A DNA stretch of 64,000 nucleotides from Oscillospiraceae bacterium (GTDB taxonomy: Bacteria > Bacillota > Clostridia > Oscillospirales > Ruminococcaceae). Both the position numbers and the translations under genes were made by a program. Of this stretch, positions 9,485 to 18,365 are shown piece by piece (position 1 is the stretch's first letter; each line of letters starts with the position of its first letter). A model generated the notes under the pieces. That model searched no databases. It was given only the letters and a program-made list of their open reading frames with translations, and was not told the origin of the DNA. The stretch spans positions 62,001-126,000 of the forward strand of contig JAGALZ010000035.1 of the NCBI GenBank assembly GCA_017848055.1, read 5' to 3'.

Positions 9485-10117
9485 TTACTTTTCAAGCTCG
9501 TTTATTTTATTCTCAAGCTCATCGATTCTTGCCTTGAACTTATTAAGTTCCATCTGCACAGGGTCAGGGATATGAATCTGGTCAAGGTCCTGGGTACGCT
9601 TTCCGTCCTGCTTTACGATTTTAGCAGGAACGCCGACTGCAGTTGAATTTGGCGGAACTTCTTCTAGAACAACGGCATTTGCAGCAATTTTTGCGTTATC
9701 TCCGACCTTAAACGGACCTAAAATCTTGGCACCGGAGCCGACCATTACATTATTTCCGAGTGTAGGGTGACGTTTACCGTGTTCTTTACCGGTACCGCCG
9801 AGTGTAACGCCCTGATAGATAAGACAATTATCACCAATTTCTGCAGTTTCGCCGATTACGACTCCCGAACCGTGGTCGATAAGAAGACCTTTACCGATTG
9901 TTGCACCTGGGTGAATCTCAATACCTGTCAGAAATCTTGCAAACTGAGAAATGACTCTTGCAACAAAAAAACACTTCTTCTTATAAAAAGCATGTGCAAT
10001 TCTATACATCCACACAGCGTGAAGACCTGAGTAGGTCATAAGAATTTCAATAGTACCTCTTGCGGCAGGGTCTCTGTCTCTGATAGACTGGATATCTTCT
10101 CTTATTTTGTCAAGCAT
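9485..10117 (-). CDS. cysE: Serine O-acetyltransferase
   Basis: A 210-residue acetyltransferase that makes O-acetylserine for cysteine synthesis. The left-handed beta-helix of hexapeptide repeats covers about residues 65-165, with IHPGATIGKGLLIDHGSG (catalytic His), GDNCLIYQGVTLGG and GKRHPTLG. The C-terminal ~35 residues are a charged helix or coiled coil (ELNKFKARIDELENKI), longer than in short CysE proteins and perhaps involved in oligomerisation. It is the first gene after the tRNA-Cys T-box and is followed by cysS, so cysteine supply and cysteine charging share one control. Confidence 0.95.
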   Translation of the reverse strand: MLDKIREDIQSIRDRDPAARGTIEILMTYSGLHAVWMYRIAHAFYKKKCFFVARVISQFARFLTGIEIHPGATIGKGLLIDHGSGVVIGETAEIGDNCLIYQGVTLGGTGKEHGKRHPTLGNNVMVGSGAKILGPFKVGDNAKIAANAVVLEEVPPNSTAVGVPAKIVKQDGKRTQDLDQIHIPDPVQMELNKFKARIDELENKINELEK

Positions 10118-10140
10118 TTATCTGCCTCCTTATAAAACAA

Positions 10141-10390
10141 AAAACCTCCAAGGTGCAAATACACCTTGGAGGCAGTAAAACTGCGGTTCCACTCCAATTT
10201 ATACTCAAGGATAAAATCCTTTTTCCGTTAACGCCGGTATACGAAAGCGGATACTTCATTTCCCCGCTTCTGCTTCAGGAAAATCCCACGACAGCCGCAC
10301 TTCACAGCATACTCTCAAAGCGTCGCACCAACCCGCTTATCTCTGTGTCAAGTATCTACCATTACTCTTGCTGTCAGCATTTAATATATT
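10141..10390 (-). promoter_or_regulatory. T-box leader, tRNA-Cys specific, controlling cysE-cysS
   Basis: Reading the minus strand from the promoter at 10397-10425, the leader has a long Stem I. Its distal loops include AGAGATAAG and GGTTGGTGCGA. The specifier region is GAAGTGC (10297-10303), with TGC (Cys) at 10297-10299. Next comes the conserved T-box TGGAGTGGAACCGCAG (10181-10196). It ends in a strong terminator CCTCCAAGGTG/CACCTTGGAGG (10145-10172) followed by T-rich DNA. Uncharged tRNA-Cys should favour the antiterminator. The Cys specifier agrees with the genes downstream. Confidence 0.93.
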
Positions 10391-10396
10391 ATATGA

Positions 10397-10425
10397 AGTA
10401 TAGCACATTTTGATTCAAAATGCAA
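10397..10425 (-). promoter_or_regulatory. Promoter of the T-box cysE-cysS operon
   Basis: TTGCAT (10420-10425) and TATACT (10397-10402) on the minus strand with a 17-bp spacer, directly after the pgsA stop codon. I see no terminator between pgsA and this promoter, so some readthrough is possible. Confidence 0.75.
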
Positions 10426-10430
10426 GTAGT

Positions 10431-10994
10431 TTAATTCTCCGGATTTATATAGTCCTTATATGCGTAGACATAAGTTACACCGGAAATGATTGTCAGCACT
10501 GCACATATCCAAATGATAATTTCATTTATGATATAGAAGTTAAAGTCGATAGCAAAAATATCAACGAGGAAAAACTCGATTGCCATAATTACGCCGATTG
10601 CTGCCATTGTAGAAGCTGTCTTGAGCTTTCCCCAGATGCCGGCGGGAACAACGACTCCTTCGCCTGCAACGACGAGTCTGAGTCCGGAAACTACAAACTC
10701 ACGGGTAAGTATCACAAATACAGCGATAACGTCAATCCAGCCCTTTGCACAGAAGCAAAGCACAGCAGCCATAACCAGAATCTTATCAGCAATAGGGTCT
10801 AAGAACTTTCCGAAATTAGTAATAAGATTATACTTTCTTGCAAGTCTTCCATCTATGAGGTCTGTGATTGCGGCTACACCGAACACGATTCCTCCCCACA
10901 GGATGTTAAGCGGAATACTGTCAATCATTATAAAGAAAATGAAAAACGGTATCAGCAGAACTCTTAAAACTGTTAGTTTATTAGGTAAATTCAT
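10431..10994 (-). CDS. pgsA: CDP-diacylglycerol--glycerol-3-phosphate 3-phosphatidyltransferase
   Basis: A 187-residue integral membrane enzyme that makes phosphatidylglycerol phosphate, the first committed step to phosphatidylglycerol. The CDP-alcohol phosphatidyltransferase signature is complete (DLIDGRLARKYN, then GKFLDPIADK) at about residues 43-70. About four to five membrane helices cover the rest. ATG at 10994 has AAAGG upstream. It is 19 nt downstream of rimO, and phospholipid and tRNA/ribosome genes often share this neighbourhood in clostridia. Confidence 0.93.
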   Translation of the reverse strand: MNLPNKLTVLRVLLIPFFIFFIMIDSIPLNILWGGIVFGVAAITDLIDGRLARKYNLITNFGKFLDPIADKILVMAAVLCFCAKGWIDVIAVFVILTREFVVSGLRLVVAGEGVVVPAGIWGKLKTASTMAAIGVIMAIEFFLVDIFAIDFNFYIINEIIIWICAVLTIISGVTYVYAYKDYINPEN

Positions 10995-11013
10995 ATATTT
11001 TCTGCCTTTCAGT

Positions 11014-12342
11014 CTATTCTATAACTGTTCCGATAAGGTCATAATCAAGAACGTCATCTACAACAACATTTACATACTCGCCGACAGACAGCTTTCTTTC
11101 ACTTGAGAAGAAAATTTTTCCGTCTATTTCAGGTGCGTCAGCTGAGCTTCTGCCAAAATAGCATTCAGCATATCTGTCGAAGCCTTCAGTTACTACCTCA
11201 AAGGTCTTACCGATTTTTTGCTCATTGAGCTCATAGCTTATAAGCATCTGCTCGTTCATAATAGCGTCGTTTCTATATTCCTTAGTTCTGAGGTCGAGCT
11301 GTCCAGGAAGCTTTTCAGCCGCAGTTCCCTCCTCAGCAGAATAGCTGAAGCAACCAAGCTTATCAAATCGCATATCCTTTACAAAGTACGAAAGCTCTTC
11401 AAACTGCTCCTGGGTTTCACCCGGGAAGCCTGTAATAAGAGTAGTTCTTAATGTAACATCAGGAATTACGGTTCTGATTTTTTCTATCAATGCTCTGAGC
11501 GATTCATTATCACCCTTACGGTTCATTTTCTTTAGAACCTCGCCGTTACAGTGCTGAATAGGAATATCGAGGTACTTAACAAGCTTAGGCTCCTTGGCAA
11601 TAACCTCCAAAAGCTCGTCAGTAATTCTCTCAGGATAGCTATAGAGTGTTCTGATCCATCTGATTCCGTCAATCTTACAAAGCTCAGAAAGGAGCTGTGC
11701 AATCTTAGGTTCACCGTAAAGGTCGGTACCATAATAGGTTGTGTCCTGCGCAACGACAATAATTTCAGTAATTCCTGCCTTTGCCAGCCACTTTGCTTCA
11801 TCAACGATACTTTCTATAGTACGGCTTCTGTACTTTCCTCTTATCATCGGAATTGCACAGTATGTACAGCAGTTGCTGCAGCCCTCCGCAATCTTGAGGT
11901 AAGCATAATGTTCTGTTGAAACAATACGTCTGCCGTCTATACAAAGCTTTTCCTTATCATCAAAAACGTTTATACTCTCATCCGATACAAGCACATCTCT
12001 TACAATATCGCAGAGCTTTTCGTTGCATCCGATACCGACAACAGCATTAACCTCAGGAATCTCTTTCAAGATTTCTTCTCTGTAGCGTTCAGAAAGGCAT
12101 CCGGTTACGATAACCGCCTTGATTCTTCCCTCGTTCTTGAGAGTACAGAATTCAAGGATTGTTTCGATTGCCTCCTGCTTTGCGGATTCAATAAAGCCGC
12201 AGGTATTTACAATAACAACATCTGCAAGAGCGGCATCGGGAACAATCTGGAAGCCTTCTTCTCTTAAATTATAAAGCATATGCTCAGCGTCAACTAAATT
12301 CTTGGGACAGCCAAGCGAAACCATTCCTACTCTGGTAGCCAT
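11014..12342 (-). CDS. rimO: Ribosomal protein uS12 methylthiotransferase
   Basis: A 442-residue radical-SAM methylthiotransferase that modifies an aspartate of ribosomal protein S12. The N-terminal MTTase domain begins VGMVSLGCPKNLVDAE, which is characteristic of RimO rather than MiaB. The radical-SAM cluster is CSNCCTYC (about residues 155-162, CxxxCxxC) followed by IPMIRGKYRSR. A TRAM-like domain ends the protein. ATG at 12342 has a GGAG ribosome binding site. A consensus promoter immediately upstream overlaps the end of recX, so rimO-pgsA can be transcribed on its own. Confidence 0.94.
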   Translation of the reverse strand: MATRVGMVSLGCPKNLVDAEHMLYNLREEGFQIVPDAALADVVIVNTCGFIESAKQEAIETILEFCTLKNEGRIKAVIVTGCLSERYREEILKEIPEVNAVVGIGCNEKLCDIVRDVLVSDESINVFDDKEKLCIDGRRIVSTEHYAYLKIAEGCSNCCTYCAIPMIRGKYRSRTIESIVDEAKWLAKAGITEIIVVAQDTTYYGTDLYGEPKIAQLLSELCKIDGIRWIRTLYSYPERITDELLEVIAKEPKLVKYLDIPIQHCNGEVLKKMNRKGDNESLRALIEKIRTVIPDVTLRTTLITGFPGETQEQFEELSYFVKDMRFDKLGCFSYSAEEGTAAEKLPGQLDLRTKEYRNDAIMNEQMLISYELNEQKIGKTFEVVTEGFDRYAECYFGRSSADAPEIDGKIFFSSERKLSVGEYVNVVVDDVLDYDLIGTVIE

Positions 12343-12372
12343 AACACATCTCCGTAATAACTATAATATATA

Positions 12373-12401
12373 ATTATACTTCATTCAGACCAAAAGGTCA
12401 A
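12373..12401 (-). promoter_or_regulatory. Promoter for rimO-pgsA with a palindrome in the spacer
   Basis: TTGACC (12396-12401) and TATAAT (12373-12378) are 17 bp apart on the minus strand. The -35 end and spacer carry the inverted repeat GACC-TTTT-GGTC, a possible operator or just a short hairpin. Confidence 0.7.
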
Positions 12402-12404
12402 GAG

Positions 12405-13022
12405 CTAATCTTCAAGCTCAAAATCAAATTCTTCAAATGCATCCTTAATGTCAGAATAAGAGTATCCTGCTCTGACAAGTGCATTCTTTACTTTATCGAG
12501 AGATTTTCTGTCAGAGATTTTCCTTGCGTACTTGGATTCTATGAGCTCGCACAATCTTTCGATAGTAGTTTCTTTATAAGGTGCAAGAGCTTCTTCTATA
12601 AAGTCACGGTCGAGCCCTTTTAGCCTCATTTCCTGGACACAGCGATAATAACCATATTTTTTCGTTTCCACAAGATATCTTGCAAAATTTGCGGAATATC
12701 TTCTGTCGTTTATAACGCCTATTTCAATCAGCCTTGACATTACTTCAAAGCAGACATCTTCCGGATAATTCTGTTCAAGCTTCTTGAAAAGCTCTGTATA
12801 TGAATAATCTTTATAATCGAGAAGATAGAGTGCTCTTTCCTTTGCAGTGCGAAGCTTATTGGAATGGACAACCTGCTCCCAAGCATTTTCCGGAATATCC
12901 ATATTGCCTGCAAGATGATACTCGCAGACAATATCGGAATTTATATACTCTCTTGTTTCATCGGAAAATATAATACAATATGTATTGCCCTTATATTTTT
13001 CGATTGTATCAATATGCTTCAT
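12405..13022 (-). CDS. recX: Regulatory protein RecX
   Basis: A 205-residue all-helical RecX-family protein, a modulator of RecA filaments. The repeats typical of the family are visible (ALYLLDYKDYSYTELFKKL, then VISRLIEIGVINDRRYSANFARYLVE and LKGLDRDFIEEAL). The ATG at 13022 lies 6 nt after the recA stop codon and has no clear ribosome binding site of its own, which suggests translation coupled to recA. The recA-recX order is the usual one and supports the call. Confidence 0.9.
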   Translation of the reverse strand: MKHIDTIEKYKGNTYCIIFSDETREYINSDIVCEYHLAGNMDIPENAWEQVVHSNKLRTAKERALYLLDYKDYSYTELFKKLEQNYPEDVCFEVMSRLIEIGVINDRRYSANFARYLVETKKYGYYRCVQEMRLKGLDRDFIEEALAPYKETTIERLCELIESKYARKISDRKSLDKVKNALVRAGYSYSDIKDAFEEFDFELED

Positions 13023-13028
13023 TAAAAA

Positions 13029-14201
13029 TTACAAATCAACGGGCGCAAACTCGTCAAAATCATCATCAGCGTTTACTACCGGGGTTGCAGAGGCAGGAGA
13101 AGCTGTAGCTGAACTCTTCGCTGCGGCAGCAATTGCGGCATCCTTTGCGCTCTTCTTTGTGTCAAGTACAACCTCAGAGGAACGAGCGATAACCTGGTCT
13201 TCGATTTCCTTCATAAGCTCAGGATTTGCGAGGAGAAATTCCTTAGAGTTATCTCTGCCCTGGCCGAGCTTCATATCATTATAGCTGAACCAAGCTCCGC
13301 CCTTCTTTACGATACCGAGTTCAACAGCAAGGTCAAGAAGTTCACCGTCACGAGAAATTCCCTTACCATAGATGATGTCGAATTCGCACTCCTTGAATGG
13401 AGGAGCAACCTTATTCTTAACAACTTTACACTTAGTACGGTTACCGTAAACTTCAGAGCCGTTCTTGAGCTGTTCCTGTCTTCTTACTTCAATTCTTACA
13501 GAGCTATAGAACTTAAGTGCACGTCCGCCAGGAGTTGTTTCAGGGTTACCGTACATAACACCGATTTTTTCTCTGACCTGGTTTATAAAAACAGCAACAC
13601 AGTTTGACTTTGAAATAACAGCGGTAAGCTTTCTCATAGCCTGGGACATAAGTCTTGCCAGCTGACCTACATGAGTATCTCCCATGTCGCCGTCAATTTC
13701 TGCCTTTGTAGCCATAGCTGCAACAGAGTCTACAACGATGCAGTCGATAGCACCTGAACGCACAAGTGTTTCAGCAATCTGGAGAGCATCTTCGCCGCTG
13801 TCCGGCTGAGATACGAGAAGTGATTCGATATCAACGCCGAGAGCATTAGCATACACAGGGTCAAGGGCGTGTTCAACGTCAATAAAAGCGACATTTCCGC
13901 CAAGCTTCTGAGTTTCGGCAATAATATGGAGAGCAACGGTTGTTTTACCTGAGCTTTCAGGACCGTAGATTTCAACAACTCTTCCTCTTGGAACACCGCC
14001 GATTCCGAGTGCCATATCGAGTGTCATAGAGCCGGTCGGAATTGCAGCAACATCAAGTGCCTTGGTCTGTCCAAGCTTCATAACTGCGCCCTTACCGTAA
14101 GATTTTTCAATCTGAGCGATTGCACTTTCAAGTGCCTTCTGCTTTTCTTCGTTTGACTTCGGAAGCTCGAGCTTCTTGCCTTCCTTCTTATTTGTAGCCA
14201 T
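13029..14201 (-). CDS. recA: Recombinase RecA
   Basis: A 390-residue RecA, the strand-exchange protein of homologous recombination and activator of LexA self-cleavage. The Walker A loop GPESSGKT is at residues 80-87. [11 protein letters not shown] is Walker B, and the [24 protein letters not shown] L1 and [21 protein letters not shown]2 loops are present. The C-terminal ~40 residues are Ala/Ser-rich with an acidic end (DDDFDEFAP), a normal variable tail. A start at 14201 follows AAAGGATGATTTAAT. Confidence 0.98.
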   Translation of the reverse strand: MATNKKEGKKLELPKSNEEKQKALESAIAQIEKSYGKGAVMKLGQTKALDVAAIPTGSMTLDMALGIGGVPRGRVVEIYGPESSGKTTVALHIIAETQKLGGNVAFIDVEHALDPVYANALGVDIESLLVSQPDSGEDALQIAETLVRSGAIDCIVVDSVAAMATKAEIDGDMGDTHVGQLARLMSQAMRKLTAVISKSNCVAVFINQVREKIGVMYGNPETTPGGRALKFYSSVRIEVRRQEQLKNGSEVYGNRTKCKVVKNKVAPPFKECEFDIIYGKGISRDGELLDLAVELGIVKKGGAWFSYNDMKLGQGRDNSKEFLLANPELMKEIEDQVIARSSEVVLDTKKSAKDAAIAAAAKSSATASPASATPVVNADDDFDEFAPVDL

Positions 14202-14240
14202 ATTAAATCATCCTTTCATTGGATATTATTTTACAATGCT

Positions 14241-14269
14241 ATTATACCACATTCAAACCAATCTGTGGT
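14241..14269 (-). promoter_or_regulatory. recA promoter with an inverted repeat
   Basis: On the minus strand TGGTATAAT forms an extended -10 element (hexamer at 14241-14246) about 40 nt before the recA start. A perfect 6-bp inverted repeat, ACCACA at 14246-14251 and TGTGGT at 14264-14269, spans the place where a -35 box should be, and no good -35 hexamer is visible. It does not match the Bacillus GAAC-N4-GTTC LexA box, so any link to the SOS response is only a guess. Confidence 0.55.
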
Positions 14270-14285
14270 GTAAATATTTGTACAG

Positions 14286-15146
14286 TTAGTCTTCTGCTTT
14301 ATAGCCGTAAACGACTCTGTAAACCCCGCAATAATCCTTGATAAACCGCACATTTTCGAAGCCGTGCTGAATAAGTATCTGCGATACATCATTTTCCTGA
14401 CCCATTCCGATTTCAAAGACTAGCATTCCGCCCGATTTCAGTGAATTCTTCCAGAGTCTTGTGATATCTCTGTAAAAATCCAGTCCGTCATCACCGCCAA
14501 ACAATGCCATCTGAGGCTCAAAGGATACCTCAGGCTGGAGATTTTCCATATCAGACTTTGTCAGATACGGCGGATTACATACAATCAAATCAAGTTCTGT
14601 AAATTCCGAAGCGGTGTTTTCGGAAAGCACGTCTTTTTCATATACCATCGCTGCGGAATCATTAAGCTCAATGTTTCGGCTGAGATAACTCAGTGCTTGT
14701 TTTGAAAGCTCAAGGCAGGATACACTATCGCAGCTTAAATTCTTATCAATTGTAATACCTATACAACCGCTTCCCGAACATAAATCGACGACGTTTAGAT
14801 TTTTTCTGTCATTAAACTTATCGATAACAAGCTCAACGAGCGTTTCTGTGTCTTGTCTTGGAATGAGCACTCCTTTGCCGACATAAAAAGGCAATCCGAA
14901 GAACTCCCACTCACCTAAGATATACTGAAGCGGTTCTCCGTCAATCCTTCTTCTGAGCATTTCGCAAAACGCTTCCGAAGCAGACTCATCCGGTTCAGAG
15001 TTCCTGATGCTTTCATATTGATTTGAGCGATACTTTACTCCAAAAGCTTTTTCGAACATACAAACCGCTTCAAAATCAGAATTATCCACATTGTTTGCAG
15101 AAAGGAGCTTCTTTGCATTACTGAGAACGTCGGAGAGCGTTACCAT
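14286..15146 (-). CDS. prmC: Peptide chain release factor N5-glutamine methyltransferase
   Basis: A 286-residue SAM-dependent methyltransferase that methylates the Gln of the GGQ loop of release factors. The helical N-terminal domain covers about residues 1-90. The SAM-binding DLCSGSGCIG follows at about 121-130, and the catalytic NPPY motif is at 191-194. The start codon overlaps the end of the DUF1385 gene (ATGGTAA, 7 nt), with GGAGGACGA as ribosome binding site. Its substrate PrfA is encoded about 9 kb away in this window. Confidence 0.94.
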   Translation of the reverse strand: MVTLSDVLSNAKKLLSANNVDNSDFEAVCMFEKAFGVKYRSNQYESIRNSEPDESASEAFCEMLRRRIDGEPLQYILGEWEFFGLPFYVGKGVLIPRQDTETLVELVIDKFNDRKNLNVVDLCSGSGCIGITIDKNLSCDSVSCLELSKQALSYLSRNIELNDSAAMVYEKDVLSENTASEFTELDLIVCNPPYLTKSDMENLQPEVSFEPQMALFGGDDGLDFYRDITRLWKNSLKSGGMLVFEIGMGQENDVSQILIQHGFENVRFIKDYCGVYRVVYGYKAED

Positions 15147-16111
15147 ACATCGTCCTCCTTATTTTCAGGGATTACAGCTTCAAGAGCCATAATTGCGCAT
15201 TCAATCTGACTATCATCCGGTTCTTTAGTTGTAATTCTTTGAACAGCAAGACCAGGTGCAGAAAACAGTTTTGTAAACCAGTTTTCGTATCTGCCTGCAA
15301 GTCTGATAAACTCGTATCCGATTCCGACTATGAACGGTAAAAGTGCAAGCTTACATACCATTCTGAGCAGGATATTATCCCACGGCAGACGTAAAACCGA
15401 GAACACAACAATACTTACAATGAGTACAATAAATATAAAGCTTGTTCCGCATCTTGGGTGGAACCTTGTATGCTTCTTAACATTCTCTACATTAAGCTCC
15501 TCGCCCGCCTCATAGCAAGCGATTGTCTTATGCTCGGCACCGTGATACTCGTAAGTTCTGCGCATATCTGGCATAAGGCTCGTAAGCCACATATAAAGAA
15601 TGAAAATCGCAATTTTCATAATGCCTTCGATAATTGTCTTAGCGACCGCACCGAGAGTCACAAACTTTCCGATAAGCTTTGTAACACCTGCAGGAGCAAG
15701 CATAAACAGTCCGACAGCAAGGATTACACCAAGGAAAATTCCAATAGCTGAAACTATCGGCATAAGCTTATCGCCGAGTTTCTCTTCAAGCCATTTTTCA
15801 AACTTGGACGGATTTTCTTCCTCAATTCCCTGCATAGACTTATCCGCAGATTTAGAAAGACACTTATAGCCCTCAACTAGCGAAGTAACAAAATTAAATA
15901 TTCCTCTCAGAAACGGAACTTTTCTGTACCAGGGAAGATTCGGGCCGTTTTTGATATCCCATTCTTCAAGGTCAAGCTCGCCGCTGGGAAGTCTGCACAC
16001 CATTGCAGTTTTATATATTCCACGCATCATTACACCCTCGATAAGCGCCTGTCCGCCTATCTTGGACTTGAATTTGCAGACATTTTCATTACAGTTATTC
16101 TTTTGACTCAT
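15140..16111 (-). CDS. DUF1385 family membrane protein (YqhQ-like)
   Basis: A roughly 323-residue membrane protein of the DUF1385 family, of unknown function. The conserved N-terminal KIGGQALIEGVMMRG, a central YHGAEHKTIACYEAGEE, and FHPRCGTSF are all present. About four hydrophobic segments lie between residues ~100 and 290. I prefer ATG 16111, since AAAGGAAATAG lies at good distance and the start falls just after the histidine kinase stop codon. A longer frame opens at 16129. It lies between the two-component genes and prmC and is tightly packed with both. Confidence 0.85.
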   Translation of the reverse strand: MSQKNNCNENVCKFKSKIGGQALIEGVMMRGIYKTAMVCRLPSGELDLEEWDIKNGPNLPWYRKVPFLRGIFNFVTSLVEGYKCLSKSADKSMQGIEEENPSKFEKWLEEKLGDKLMPIVSAIGIFLGVILAVGLFMLAPAGVTKLIGKFVTLGAVAKTIIEGIMKIAIFILYMWLTSLMPDMRRTYEYHGAEHKTIACYEAGEELNVENVKKHTRFHPRCGTSFIFIVLIVSIVVFSVLRLPWDNILLRMVCKLALLPFIVGIGYEFIRLAGRYENWFTKLFSAPGLAVQRITTKEPDDSQIECAIMALEAVIPENKEDDVW

Positions 16112-16115
16112 AAAT

Positions 16116-17600
16116 CTATTTCCTTTCATCGTCGGTTGAGATTAGCTCTACCTGAACCTTGTCAGATTTATCTTTGACGATATTCTCGGTTTCCATTGGC
16201 GGAAGAGTGATAACAACCGTCGTACCGACATTCAGCTCACTTTCAAGAGTAAGTGTTCCGCCGTGGAGCTGTATAATCTCGTCGGCAACAGCAAGTCCGA
16301 TTCCCGAGCCTCTTCTTGTCTGATTTGCTTTGAAAAATTTAGCTTTTACCTTCGGCAAATCTTCCTTTGAAATACCGATACCTGTGTCTGAAACAGACAC
16401 GACGATATCATTTCCCTGGACATAAGCTTCTACAGAAATCTTGTCGCCTGCATCAGAGTATTTAATTGCATTATCAACAATATTTATAAACACTTGCTTG
16501 AGTCTGTTTTTGTCGCCATACACATAAGGCAACATTTCAGGTTCATAATAGTCAAGCGTAATGTCAAGTTTCTTCGCTCTTTCCTGGTAGATGAGAATTG
16601 TTTCGCCAAGCTCAGCAAGAAGATCCATTTTGGTTTTATTAAGCTTAAGTCTGCCATCCTGGAGTCTTGAAAAGTCGAGTAGCTCCTCAACCATATTGGA
16701 AAGACGTTCTGTTTCGCCCGTGATAACCCTCATACCCTTTGAAAATGTTTCGGGGTCATCTCTTATAGTCATAAGAGTTTCACTCCAGCCCTTTATCGCA
16801 GTAAGCGGAGTTCTGAGCTCATGTGATACAGATGAGATAAACTCATTTTTCATGGACTCTGTATTTGCAAGCTCATTTGCCATGTTGTTGATACTGTCAC
16901 ACAGCTCACCGAGCTCGTCGTCGCTTTTCTTGGTAAGTCTATCGGAAAAATCTCCCTTGGCGATACGTTTTGTAAATGCGTTTACTTCCTTAACCGGATT
17001 TACAATTGACCTTACAAAGAACTGACCTGTAAAAATCATAAGTATAATAATAGCAATAAAAAACAGAGCCACAATTGTGATGATAAATATAACCTGCCTG
17101 TCAATACTTTCAAGAGAAACAAGCATTCTGACTGCCTGGTAATCACTTCCAAGCGGTGCAATGAGGACTGTGTATGCAAGCACCTTCTCACCTGTAGGGA
17201 GCTTGATAACCTCACTTGCTTCGCCTTTTTCCGATTTTAAAGCTGCATTGAAGTCGGAAATATCCCCTGCATCCTCGACTGAGAATCCCGAAGATGTTAC
17301 GGCTACCTTTCCGTTTATATCGATAACCATCAGCTCAATCTGGTTCTTGAACTCATAATTCTCGACCATACTTCTGATTTCTGAGTTATAGTTTGTCTGA
17401 GCATTACCCGCAAATCTATCTATTGCACTGACAACGATACTCATTTTATTTGCAACATATTGCTCTACGGAGCTGTAGTAATAATAATTTATGACCATAC
17501 CCGCAGCAATAGCTGATATAACAAGAAGGAGGACAACCACGCCCAGAATATTTACAATCCATCTGTTTGTTATAGAATTCTTTACAAGCTTTTTAAACAA
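16116..17600 (-). CDS. Two-component sensor histidine kinase (HAMP, HisKA, HATPase)
   Basis: A 494-residue transmembrane sensor kinase. TM1 is at about residues 15-40, an extracytoplasmic sensor region of ~135 residues follows, TM2 is at about 178-200, and HAMP at about 193-245. The phosphoacceptor His260 is in SVSHELRTPL. The ATPase has N-box NIVDNAIKYS, DTGIGI and GSGIGLAV. The domain order is that of PhoR/ResE/WalK kinases. The start appears to be TTG at 17598-17600, with GGAGGTGAGGA upstream and no in-frame ATG before TM1. The response regulator gene precedes it by 36 nt. The signal is unknown. Confidence 0.92.
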   Translation of the reverse strand: MFKKLVKNSITNRWIVNILGVVVLLLVISAIAAGMVINYYYYSSVEQYVANKMSIVVSAIDRFAGNAQTNYNSEIRSMVENYEFKNQIELMVIDINGKVAVTSSGFSVEDAGDISDFNAALKSEKGEASEVIKLPTGEKVLAYTVLIAPLGSDYQAVRMLVSLESIDRQVIFIITIVALFFIAIIILMIFTGQFFVRSIVNPVKEVNAFTKRIAKGDFSDRLTKKSDDELGELCDSINNMANELANTESMKNEFISSVSHELRTPLTAIKGWSETLMTIRDDPETFSKGMRVITGETERLSNMVEELLDFSRLQDGRLKLNKTKMDLLAELGETILIYQERAKKLDITLDYYEPEMLPYVYGDKNRLKQVFINIVDNAIKYSDAGDKISVEAYVQGNDIVVSVSDTGIGISKEDLPKVKAKFFKANQTRRGSGIGLAVADEIIQLHGGTLTLESELNVGTTVVITLPPMETENIVKDKSDKVQVELISTDDERK

Positions 17601-17636
17601 TTGTCCTCACCTCCATTCAACTGATTCTACAAAATA

Positions 17637-18344
17637 CTAATTATTTCCCGGAGCGCTCCATTTATAGCCGTATCCCCAGATTGTAAGGATATATTCCGGA
17701 TTTGACGGCTCTTTCTCAATCTTCAAACGGATACGTCTGATATTAACATCGACAATCTTATCGTCGCCGTAATATGAATCACCCCATATATGATTAAGAA
17801 TGCTGGTTCTGTCGAGCGCTGTATTCTGATTTTTAAAGAAATACTCCATAATCTGATACTCAACCTGAGTGAGGTCAATCTGCTCGTCACCCTTGAAAAC
17901 AGTTCTGCTCTTCAGATTAAGTGTAAACGGGCCGGAAACGATTGTTGTTGATGCTTCAGGCTTTGAGTGAGTCATTGTAACTCTTCTGCAGACTGCATCC
18001 ACTCTTGCGATAAGCTCGGATATAGAAAACGGCTTAGTTATGTAGTCATCTGCGCCTATCATAAGTGATGAAACCTTATCCATTTCCTGAGATTTAGCGG
18101 AAAGCATAATAATACCCATAGTTTCGCTCTTTTCTCTGAGCTTCTTACAAACCTGTATACCATCGATACCGGGCATCATAATGTCCAAAAGTGCGATATC
18201 AAAGTTACCGTCCGCACGTTCAAATGCATCAATTGCATCTTCTCCGCAATTAACGTCAACTACGTCATAGCCGCTTCTCTTTAAGTTTAAAACGACAAAC
18301 TCTCTGATTGAATCTTCATCTTCACAAACTAATATTCTTCTCAT
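17637..18344 (-). CDS. OmpR/PhoB-family response regulator
   Basis: A 235-residue regulator with a receiver domain (acidic pair CEDED, phosphoacceptor Asp54 in ALLDIMMPG, Lys of ITKPFS) and a C-terminal winged-helix DNA-binding domain (about 135-230, ending ILTIWGYGYKW). It should be phosphorylated by the kinase encoded 36 nt downstream. ATG at 18344 follows AAAGGAGAG. The lipoprotein gene 21 nt upstream belongs to the same unit and may contribute to signal sensing. Confidence 0.93.
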   Translation of the reverse strand: MRRILVCEDEDSIREFVVLNLKRSGYDVVDVNCGEDAIDAFERADGNFDIALLDIMMPGIDGIQVCKKLREKSETMGIIMLSAKSQEMDKVSSLMIGADDYITKPFSISELIARVDAVCRRVTMTHSKPEASTTIVSGPFTLNLKSRTVFKGDEQIDLTQVEYQIMEYFFKNQNTALDRTSILNHIWGDSYYGDDKIVDVNIRRIRLKIEKEPSNPEYILTIWGYGYKWSAPGNN

Positions 18345-18365
18345 TTTAAATTCTCTCCTTTGGAT

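Noticed and set aside
14246..14269. LexA box upstream of recA
   Set aside because: The palindrome does not match the GAAC-N4-GTTC consensus, so I report it only as an unknown inverted repeat.
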